Source: Candidatus Melainabacteria bacterium (GTDB lineage: Bacteria; Cyanobacteriota; Vampirovibrionia; Obscuribacterales; Obscuribacteraceae). From it: 32,886 nt of DNA. This document shows, in pieces, positions 7,701 to 13,865 of the stretch. The stretch spans positions 505 through 33,390 of the forward strand of contig PLZS01000034.1 of the NCBI GenBank assembly GCA_003153555.1, written 5' to 3'. Within the stretch, counting starts at the first letter, position 1. Each line of letters opens with the position of its first letter. The translations under genes were made by a program, and so were the position numbers. The notes beneath the pieces were generated by a model that was not told the origin of the DNA, made no database searches, and saw only the letters and a list, made by a program, of their open reading frames with translations.

Positions 7701-9400
7701 TCAAAGTGAACGGCGCCGGAGAAGTTGAAACCCTGGCTACCAGCGAGGCTTTCTACACTCTCTATTACGACTCAAATACGGATCATGTTTTCTCAGGTGA
7801 CGCTGAAGGCGATATCACCGAAGCGCAATTTGACTCGTTATCCCAACAGTCTTACTTCATTCCCGTCTGTCACACCGAACAAGATGCCGTTGTGGCCTTG
7901 TGCTCAGACGGCAACGGACGACTTTTCGCGGGCACATGCAATCTGGCCATCGCTCAAGTATTCGAAATGAAACCGGCTCTTAAGGCATCCTACACGTCCG
8001 AAGTTCATGATGGACTGCGCTCTTCCCGCTGGAGTCGCTTGCGCGCTTACGGAGGCTACAACGAAGTCAGTGAGGCGATCAGAAAAGCCGTTTCTGTAGA
8101 ATCCAGAACTGGACAAACTAGTCAACCTGACTCTAGTTGGTCAGAGTGGGCGGCAGCAAATCCCGCGCCTGACGCGTATGAATTGAAGTCTCCTCCAGGA
8201 AGGTACTTACAATATCGGCTCGCTTGGAAATCTGACGATCAGTCGAGCAGCCTGGGAGCACCGGCATCCTTGCCGGCATCGAGCTTCCTGCCTAGACTAT
8301 CCTCGGATAAGTCGAAAGGTCGCCCAGTGGCAATCGGCAAGGTCGACGTTACCTATTTGCCGAATAACACGGCTCCGCAATTCACGGCAGTCTCTCTGAA
8401 ATCCGGAACAGCCGTCAATGGCAAAGAAGAGATTTCAGTGACCGGCTCGGACAGCGACGGCGACAATCTGATGCTAGCAATGCAAATCTCTCCTGATGGT
8501 GGCAAGACTTGGCAGTCCATAGTAAGCGATTTGAGAACCAAACATGCCACCGCAAAAGAAGAGCCAACGCCGACTGTGACCGCCTCCAGTACGGCTGAAA
8601 CAAGCACAACGGTTGACAAAGACGATACCAAAACGAAATCGACTCAGGTTGCGGTTCCGAAAACAGACGATACCCTTCCGCCTCAAGTTCAGCCTCCAGG
8701 TGGACCGCCGAAGCGTTGGGATCCAGAACAAGCAGCGGAGTTGCCGCTGCGCAATCTGGACGACAAAGTAGCAGATGACGCTGACAAAACAAAAGATGCA
8801 GCAAACAATGCTGCCAAAGTTGAACCGGCAACACCTGAACATAAGTCGGGCAGCTCGCCGCAGAAACTAGCATCGGATAAAACGGCAGTCTCTAAGAAAA
8901 AATCTAAATCCAAGACGAAACTAGGACCATCAGGCAATGCTAGCGCTGTGACTACATCCTCAGATGTTTCGACTACGGGCGAGAAGTTCACAGTCAAATG
9001 GGATACTGCCAAGGTTAAAGAAGGAAACTACATAGTTAAGTTCACTTTGGACGACAAGCTTTCCAATGCGGAAACGAGCGAGCAATCATCAGTATTTCGA
9101 ACGATCGATGTAGACAATTCGCCACCAAAAATCCTTTCGGTGAAGTGGAGCAATGTAGGGAAAGGTACAGCCCAACTTCGCATTGAAGCAAAAGATCAGT
9201 ACACACCGATCATGAATGGCACATACAAGTTAGATGATGGAGAGCCATTAGCACTAGCCGGCATAAACGACGCCGGAGACGGGCTCGATGTTTTACTTGG
9301 AGCAGACAATGTTACTTTCGGCAAACACCCCAAAAAGGTGGAAATCCGAATCTCAGACCGGGCTGGAAACACCGTAACAAAGACGGTAGATGTTAACTAG
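4688..9400 (+). CDS. Large secreted protein: SpoIVB-like S55 peptidase region, beta-propeller and Ig-like segments
   Basis: The protein has 1570 residues. The start is TTG 4688, about 4 bases after a GAAAGAGAG purine tract. ATG 4802 is an alternative that begins just before the hydrophobic core but has no ribosome site. Residues 39-54 are the core of a long-n-region signal peptide. Residues 88-210 match the S55 (SpoIVB peptidase) family: a GMEGYGLTVFQG segment, then GMSGSPVY with candidate nucleophile Ser153, then GGKLIGAISYGF. AFGHPF supplies His325. Residues 700-750 are a Ser/Thr-rich linker. About 810-1090 form repeated beta-propeller blades (for example LVADSKGILYAAVI, LAIDNKDNLFIGV). About 1235-1570 hold two Ig/fibronectin-like stretches separated by a charged low-complexity linker. 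By family knowledge it would be a serine peptidase acting outside the cytoplasm; the propeller could bind a partner or glycan. A repeat element encodes about residues 1185-1209. Confidence 0.85.
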   Translation: MDISSDSRFPTIDQPKLPSGGNLFRKRISSASARLTHVMTLALLLNSTCSPLLAMDQQNAGAPLTDDFRNYTTSEHTFVHQFLKSGEYMPVSDIKQGMEGYGLTVFQGTKIERFNVKVIGTVKKVLNNRDAILVRLSGGQMAKNNVIKGMSGSPVYIGGKLIGAISYGFDFSMEPIAGVTPIVDMLDALAQDTAEHPSAPDRISKLDLPTLPQSVMQTAGGQMPTTVAGAAPHMVPLMAPVALAGFSTRAEKFLSERFNEVGLYCSSGASGGMDESLAKTPKATSKEVVAPGSAVAVMLTTGDFNTSACGTATASFNGKVLAFGHPFLQAGFVDFPMASAYIHQVMPSLAVSFKVSSPMQVLGSIVSDRPWAVGGQIGKTAHMIPATYNVTDETRHLQHTYHCNIVDHPDLTPELMAATAMSAIDATHQSQAPYILKVASTIETTSGAVIQRTDRYPTNFSAHTSSLDTLSKFRNSMDPVGGYLLSTANKIMDNEFQRASIKSINLQIALEDGHKAAKLERIYLDNPIVEPGDTVKVNCVIRPYDKERVTKTIDLQIPRDVPDGNMLLAVSSGDEVDMLRKRLGLIDPPPENLNQVLNKIRNRGRGDTLCAMLALPEQSINLNGVTLLNPPAHWNKLFFSDRYTRGPALTRGEIRVSSIQDYLLDGAHVMTVEVRRKDKASARSQPYMPRGGSTSSAIDAVSMTDLAKKTIGKVDTTSTTTTTSTSTTAITPSSTQSSTATTDNKTPAAPAANPYWTASSKDYPHMRSIQLWRQESEAEFRNGKTDSTTIDSWGRIIPGFQNLDKNQVKNDMRIWSSTWANGSFWFSTSNKVYKWNGDHSAPVVVANLDGVAIPSLVADSKGILYAAVIPGSNVYSIDPSKPINQNIRLVAKLAEPLVTSLAIDNKDNLFIGVTGSGKVYKLPIEKGATPVSIFDSGQADIVSMFYCAPEDRLYVGTAEKGAVYSIDANGKTQAEYQSPDHIVTGIAKDKKGNLFVATAGSGHLVKVNGAGEVETLATSEAFYTLYYDSNTDHVFSGDAEGDITEAQFDSLSQQSYFIPVCHTEQDAVVALCSDGNGRLFAGTCNLAIAQVFEMKPALKASYTSEVHDGLRSSRWSRLRAYGGYNEVSEAIRKAVSVESRTGQTSQPDSSWSEWAAANPAPDAYELKSPPGRYLQYRLAWKSDDQSSSLGAPASLPASSFLPRLSSDKSKGRPVAIGKVDVTYLPNNTAPQFTAVSLKSGTAVNGKEEISVTGSDSDGDNLMLAMQISPDGGKTWQSIVSDLRTKHATAKEEPTPTVTASSTAETSTTVDKDDTKTKSTQVAVPKTDDTLPPQVQPPGGPPKRWDPEQAAELPLRNLDDKVADDADKTKDAANNAAKVEPATPEHKSGSSPQKLASDKTAVSKKKSKSKTKLGPSGNASAVTTSSDVSTTGEKFTVKWDTAKVKEGNYIVKFTLDDKLSNAETSEQSSVFRTIDVDNSPPKILSVKWSNVGKGTAQLRIEAKDQYTPIMNGTYKLDDGEPLALAGINDAGDGLDVLLGADNVTFGKHPKKVEIRISDRAGNTVTKTVDVN
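8241..8315 (+). repeat. Dispersed repeat element lying in frame inside the S55 gene
   Basis: This stretch opens with AGTCGAGCAGCCTGG, has an inner hairpin (CCGGCATCC-TTGCCGG region, 8261-8276), and ends with GCCTAGACTATCCTCGGATA and AGTCGA. The last 22 bases are the same as in the intergenic copy at 9629-9650. It contains a full TATCC-TC-GGATA core at 8298-8309. It keeps the reading frame and adds a Ser/Ala/Leu/Pro-rich segment between the propeller region and the Ig-like part, as expected for a repeat that invaded a tolerant linker. Confidence 0.7.
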
Positions 9401-9610
9401 GCTGCGAATAAGCTTGAGCGCTCTTGTCCTTTCGCTGATGGATGCTGATTCTGAACTCTGATCTTGGTTAAGTCCTTCAAGTACAACGTTTTCCATTTTG
9501 ACCTCACTCACTTGGCTTAACTGCCAAGGCAATCGTTTTCAGTAGCTGAGTAGTTGTATACGAGAAACCGTGATTTCCGCGTGAAATACTCCCAGATTTA
9601 GATTAAATCT

Positions 9611-9686
9611 ATAAGTCGAGCAGCTTGCTGCCTAGACTATCCTCGGATAAGTCGAGCAGCTTGGCTGCACAGACTATCCTCGGATG
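9611..9686. repeat. Two tandem 36-37 base repeat units with TATCCTCGGATA core
   Basis: Unit 1 (9611-9646) and unit 2 (9647-9683) both read ATAAGTCGAGCAGCTTG, a short variable part, then AGACTATCCTCGG. They differ by one inserted G and two substitutions. The palindromic cores lie at 9638-9649 and 9675-9686 (last base differs). The array begins about 210 bases after the S55 stop and ends 11 bases before the stop of the small minus-strand gene. Otherwise 9401-9610 shows no gene or clear RNA signal. Confidence 0.8.
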
Positions 9687-9696
9687 AATTGCCAGA

Positions 9697-9879
9697 TCAA
9701 AGGTCTACCGAGGCCAAGCCATATTGGCGATAAGTCTTTATCAAACATTTGATCTTGGAAATAGTCGTAGTTCTTTTTTCTAAGCCTGCATAAGCTTCCC
9801 TCAACCTTTCTACTGAGCACCCAGCAATCATGTCTGCCGCAGTAATTAAAGCGATTGTGTCAGTGTTGAGTTTTTCCAT
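9697..9879 (-). CDS. Small protein of unknown function (60 aa)
   Basis: The start is chosen at ATG 9879 (MEKLNT) rather than 9885, because GGAG at 9887-9890 lies 7 bases from the former and only 1 base from the latter. The product is a short, mixed-charge helical protein with no signal peptide or membrane segment. It includes a VERLREAYAGLEKR helix and a basic KIKCLIKTYRQYG segment. I do not recognise it. The gene stands alone between the repeat array and the permease gene, which is on the other strand. The good ribosome site makes it more likely than a chance frame, but there is no homology argument. Confidence 0.5.
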   Translation of the reverse strand: MEKLNTDTIALITAADMIAGCSVERLREAYAGLEKRTTTISKIKCLIKTYRQYGLASVDL

Positions 9880-10034
9880 ATACATACTCCAGACGATGCA
9901 TTTTCAGGTTTTCAAAATCAGGTGCAAGCTCCTATTCATAGTGACAACATCACCGTGACAATCTTGTGAGTATCCAGATCCAATCTTTTTTATGCAACAA
10001 TTCACGCTGCTACTAAGGCTGAAAAGGTGCATCT

Positions 10035-11642
10035 TTGCAAGCGCAACGCTTATTTCGACGCAAATCGGCAACTCTCTTAATCGACGAAGCATACGGCGAA
10101 AGTCGGTTGATGAAGAAGAGCCTAACCGCTTTTGACTTAATCGCTTTTGGAGTAGGAGCAACGATCGGATCTGGAATTTTTGCCCTGACCGGCACTGCCG
10201 CAGCTGGTCAGGCTTCGGCTTCAAAAGATTGGATCTCAACTCCCTTAATAAACTTCATGCTCGGTTCACCGATGGGGCGTGACGGCGCGGGACCGGCTAT
10301 TGTCATCTCGTTTCTGATTGCCGCGATTGCATGCGGTTTTGCAGCGCTATGTTACGCCGAGCTAGCAGCAATGATTCCCGTATCCGGATCAGCTTACACT
10401 TTTGCCCAAGCCGCTTTGGGCGAGCTTATTGCGTGGGTGATTGGCTGGGATCTGATTCTTGAGTACGCCGTAGGCAACGTGGCAATTGCCGTCAGTTGGT
10501 CCGATTACTTCCTCCATCTCTTCCATGGATTAACCGGTCTCCAGCTACCGCTATGGCTTACAACGGACACGGGCACAGCGCTTACACGGATCAAAGATAT
10601 GGCTCTAGATAGCCCGCAAAGAACTTTCTATTCTTCTTTGACTCTTCCAGATTTGTTTGGTCATCCTTTCGCCATCAACGCTCCCGCCTTTTTCATCGTA
10701 GCCGCTGTGACTTGGGTGCTCGTTGTCGGCATAAAGGAAAGCGCCTGGGTAAACACATTGGCGGTTGCAATCAAAGTAGTAATCGTTCTCTTTTTCATCA
10801 TATATGGTGCCATGTTTGTGCATCCGGAAAATTGGGTGCCTTTTGCACCGCACGGTTTATCCGGTATCATGGGCGGTGCGGCAATAGTTTTCTTCAGCTT
10901 TATCGGCTTTGATGCAATCAGCAGCACAGCAGAGGAAACGAAAAACCCGCAACGTGATATGCCGATCGGCATGATCGGAAGTTTGCTCATCTGCACAGTG
11001 CTCTACGCAGCTGTTTCAATGGTTTTGACGGGCATTTTGCCATATCAGCGATATGCCAATGATGCCGCCCCGGTCGCGACAGCGCTGCAAGTAGCCGGCA
11101 ACCCATGGGCCCACCTAATCGTCAGTGTGGGCGCCCTAGCAGGGATGACATCAGTGTTGCTTGTGTTCCAACTTGGTCAACCGAGAATATTTATGGCCAT
11201 GGCTCGAGACGGACTGTTGCCTAAATTTTTCTCCAAACTGCACCCGAAATACAGGACACCCTACATTCCAACAATCTTGACTGGCGTAATCGTCGGTGTG
11301 TCCTGCTTGTGCATTGACATTGGACAGGCAGCTGAACTAACAAACATCGGGACGTTGGCGGCATTCATAATCGTCTGCGCTGGAGTAACAGTACTGCGAA
11401 AAAGTGATCCGGAGCGGGTGCGACCGTTTCGCTGCCCGATGGTTCCACTCGTCCCAATACTAGGTATCGTCTCCTGTTTTATATTGATGCTCAGTTTGCC
11501 TGTAATCACCTGGCTGCGATTCTTTATTTGGATGGCTGTGGGCGTGGTCATTTATTTTTGCTATGGATACAAGCGCGGTCACGAAGAGACACCTTACGTG
11601 CCAAAAGAAGATTTTCCCGATAACAACATCCCGATGCCCTAG
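10035..11642 (+). CDS. APC-superfamily amino acid permease (cationic amino acid transporter-like)
   Basis: The product has 535 residues with about 12 hydrophobic segments, an inner-membrane amino acid transporter. The start is TTG 10035, with AAGGTG five bases upstream. It gives the N-terminus LFRRKSATLLID...RLMKKSLTAFDL, which fits the usual opening of CAT/YfnA-type permeases (LFR.Ks...l......L.r.Lga.dL). The first membrane helix carries the substrate-site signature GVGATIGSGIF (G-S-G-I-F in TM1). Later segments include FFSFIGFDAISSTAEETKNPQRDMP, typical of TM6 and the following loop. By family knowledge it imports or exchanges amino acids, often with protons. The true substrate cannot be read here. 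It is probably monocistronic. A 7-base inverted repeat follows 66 bases after the stop. Confidence 0.9.
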   Translation: MQAQRLFRRKSATLLIDEAYGESRLMKKSLTAFDLIAFGVGATIGSGIFALTGTAAAGQASASKDWISTPLINFMLGSPMGRDGAGPAIVISFLIAAIACGFAALCYAELAAMIPVSGSAYTFAQAALGELIAWVIGWDLILEYAVGNVAIAVSWSDYFLHLFHGLTGLQLPLWLTTDTGTALTRIKDMALDSPQRTFYSSLTLPDLFGHPFAINAPAFFIVAAVTWVLVVGIKESAWVNTLAVAIKVVIVLFFIIYGAMFVHPENWVPFAPHGLSGIMGGAAIVFFSFIGFDAISSTAEETKNPQRDMPIGMIGSLLICTVLYAAVSMVLTGILPYQRYANDAAPVATALQVAGNPWAHLIVSVGALAGMTSVLLVFQLGQPRIFMAMARDGLLPKFFSKLHPKYRTPYIPTILTGVIVGVSCLCIDIGQAAELTNIGTLAAFIIVCAGVTVLRKSDPERVRPFRCPMVPLVPILGIVSCFILMLSLPVITWLRFFIWMAVGVVIYFCYGYKRGHEETPYVPKEDFPDNNIPMP

Positions 11643-12032
11643 GTGACGAAAGTGGTACCAGAAAATTCATTCACAGCCACAAAAAGCGACGCCACCACAT
11701 TTGCCAGGCGATCGGATTGCACCGATCGATGTAAAGAAGTAACAAGGCAAGCTTAGCCCGCTACCGTGTTGAATCGATATCTTGAAGTCAAAACAATTTC
11801 GATTTGTTGCAAACTAGTCCAAGCTAATTTAACAGCGCCAAATCTATGCTAATTTGGGCACCTTGGCAGGTGAATAAATGAAGCAATAGTTCATGTTTAA
11901 TGCAATTGTGGACTTTTATATATTGCCATTAGCCACCATTGATCTATCTGTATTGCCCACTGCGCTGCCTTCGCCAACCTCACAATTCAACACTTACAGT
12001 TTTGATGAACATGAAAATATATAGATTCGATA
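11643..12032. other. Gene-free stretch between permease and small helical protein
   Basis: About 390 bases without a convincing reading frame. It contains the inverted repeat at 11709-11728 and becomes AT-rich toward 11880-12030 (for example TTTTATATATTGCC at 11911-11924), where a promoter for the next gene is likely. I could not place a confident -35/-10 pair or an RNA gene. Confidence 0.5.
11709..11728. repeat. Inverted repeat CGATCGG-N6-CCGATCG after the permease gene
   Basis: A perfect 7-base stem with a 6-base loop, 66 bases past the permease stop. The following sequence (ATGTAAAGAAG) lacks a T-run, so intrinsic termination is not supported. It may be an mRNA 3' stabiliser or a protein site. 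Confidence 0.4.
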
Positions 12033-12563
12033 ATGAGCAACTTGCCTGACATGGAATCTGACTCAATATTCGAAGACATGGCTACAAAAATGTTAACCAC
12101 CATGGTTACAGTGGAAAAACTTAAGCGCGATGCAGAGAAAGCGTTTAACGAACGCGATTACCAGATTTCTATCGCCAAATTGAAAGAGGCTAGTGCGATC
12201 GTTGAAGTTCAGCCAGGAACTGCGGCACGTATTGAGCTTGCCAGCATTCTTCTTCCTATGACCACTGTATATCGATCTGTAGGTGATACGAACGAATGCG
12301 AAACTTTGTACAAACGAATTATTGGTTTGTGTACGCAACCAATTGAACCTTCAGAGAAAGCGAAGTTCGGAAACACCCAGGTGGATAGCTTCATGGAACA
12401 AATGATGCCGGGAATGGAAGACATGCTAGTTGAAGCACACTACACCACAACAATTAATATCTTGAGCATATGCGGAGAGAATTATCATAAATTACTGATT
12501 GAAAATGGACGAAATAATGAAGCAACTGCACTTAAAGAACAACTCAGAAGTTACCTTGAATAG
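12033..12563 (+). CDS. Cytoplasmic helical protein with TPR-like repeats, function unknown
   Basis: The product has 176 residues with no signal peptide or membrane helix. The segment LKRDAEKAFNERDYQISIAKLKEASAI followed by 'LLPMTTVYRSVGDTNECETLYKRIIGL' fits two or three TPR-type helix pairs. A Met-rich stretch (MEQMMPGMEDML) lies at about residues 121-132. The start ATG 12033 has no strong ribosome site; ATG 12051 is an alternative that removes six residues. It precedes the DAHP synthase by 169 bases on the same strand. An interaction role is suggested by the TPR-like pattern only. Confidence 0.7.
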   Translation: MSNLPDMESDSIFEDMATKMLTTMVTVEKLKRDAEKAFNERDYQISIAKLKEASAIVEVQPGTAARIELASILLPMTTVYRSVGDTNECETLYKRIIGLCTQPIEPSEKAKFGNTQVDSFMEQMMPGMEDMLVEAHYTTTINILSICGENYHKLLIENGRNNEATALKEQLRSYLE

Positions 12564-12732
12564 CCTATCGAGTGCTACATTGGCAATGGTGCTTACGCCG
12601 AACAAAGAGCACAAAATTAAACTGATACCGGATGCAGTGGCGCAGACCAACGAACGAATACAGAGGTTGAAGAACTTGTTAAAACATTCCCCCGACACCT
12701 TTTCCTATCTAGTCCCAAAGACGGAGATTCCG

Positions 12733-13824
12733 ATGGCTCATAATACGGACGACCTCAGGATCCAAGAGATCAAGGAGCTGTCTCCACCTTCACACCTTAC
12801 TCGCGAATTTCCGTGCACCGAACAAGCGTCAGCTACTGCCTATAACGCTCGGCAGTCCATCCATCGTATTCTGCATTCGGCAGATGATCGTCTGCTTGTC
12901 GTGATCGGACCTTGTTCAATACACGACCCTATCGCGGCTACTGAATATGCCGCTCTTCTTGCAGCGGAGCGCGAGCGACTAGGCAAAGATTTGGAAATCG
13001 TCATGCGCGTTTACTTCGAAAAACCACGCACGACCGTGGGCTGGAAAGGCTTGATAAATGATCCAGACGTGGATGGAAGCTTCCAAATCAACAAGGGGCT
13101 GCGTATAGCTCGTCAACTATTGTTGGATATCAATGAATTCGGCGTGCCGGCGGCTTGCGAATATCTTGACATGATCACGCCTCAATACATTGCTGACTTG
13201 GTCAGCTGGGGTGCAATCGGGGCGCGTACAACTGAGTCACAAACGCATCGTGAATTGGCTTCAGGCCTTTCGTGCCCAGTCGGATTTAAGAATGGGACAG
13301 ACGGCAATATCAAAATTGCCATCGATGCCATCAAAGCTGCTTCGCAGCCGCACCACTTTTTGTCAGTAACTAAAGGCGGTCACTCAGCAATCTTCTCAAC
13401 TAATGGGAATGAAGATTGCCACATCATTTTACGTGGTGGTAAAGCGCCCAACTTTGATGCCGCCAGCGTTGAAGCCGCATCTCAAGAAATGAGCAAAGCG
13501 GGTCTTAGACAACAGTTGATGATCGACGCCAGCCATGCAAACAGCAGTAAGAAGGCTGAAAATCAGGTGCCAGTTTGTGCAGACATCGCCAAACAAATTG
13601 CCGCTGGTGACACTCGAATCATTGGCGTAATGATAGAAAGCTTCCTGGTGCCCGGTCGTCAGGATTATTGCGGTTTGCGAAAGGCAGGCAAACCAATTAC
13701 TTACGGGCAGAGCATCACTGATGGCTGCCTTGGTTGGGAAGAGAGTGTTCAGGTTCTGGACGAATTGGCCGCGGCCGTTCGGTCACGCCGATTAGAGACT
13801 GAGCGCACTAGCTTCCATCCTTAA
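12733..13824 (+). CDS. aroG: 3-deoxy-7-phosphoheptulonate (DAHP) synthase, class I AroG/AroF/AroH type
   Basis: The product condenses phosphoenolpyruvate and erythrose 4-phosphate, the first step of the shikimate pathway to aromatic amino acids, in the cytoplasm. The start ATG 12733 is chosen because GGAG lies six bases upstream and the protein then opens DDLRIQEIKELSPPSHL, matching the N-terminus of the E. coli enzymes. Its 363 residues fit the family's usual 350-360. Family signatures in order are GPCSIHDP, MRVYFEKPRTTVGWKGL, SWGAIGARTTESQ, SGLSCPVGFKNGTDG, DASHANSSKK and GVMIESFL. They include the metal- and phosphate-binding Cys, His, Glu and Arg positions. Feedback specificity (Phe, Tyr or Trp) is not readable, so the symbol stands for the family rather than the isozyme. 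Confidence 0.95.
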   Translation: MAHNTDDLRIQEIKELSPPSHLTREFPCTEQASATAYNARQSIHRILHSADDRLLVVIGPCSIHDPIAATEYAALLAAERERLGKDLEIVMRVYFEKPRTTVGWKGLINDPDVDGSFQINKGLRIARQLLLDINEFGVPAACEYLDMITPQYIADLVSWGAIGARTTESQTHRELASGLSCPVGFKNGTDGNIKIAIDAIKAASQPHHFLSVTKGGHSAIFSTNGNEDCHIILRGGKAPNFDAASVEAASQEMSKAGLRQQLMIDASHANSSKKAENQVPVCADIAKQIAAGDTRIIGVMIESFLVPGRQDYCGLRKAGKPITYGQSITDGCLGWEESVQVLDELAAAVRSRRLETERTSFHP

Positions 13825-13865
13825 GTTGCACCGGGTATAAGTAGCTAGTTAGTCTACTTCCCTTT

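Noticed and set aside
8353..9012. Several overlapping minus-strand frames of 90-150 codons
   Set aside because: They are antisense to the Ser/Thr/Lys-rich part of the S55 gene, whose codon bias leaves the other strand open; no family match is visible.
9611..9686. Possible CRISPR array
   Set aside because: Two adjoining units with no spacers between them and no cas genes in the window.
12499..12732. N-terminal extension of the DAHP synthase frame (78 codons)
   Set aside because: It overlaps the end of the preceding gene in another frame. Family alignment and a well-placed GGAG put the start at 12733.
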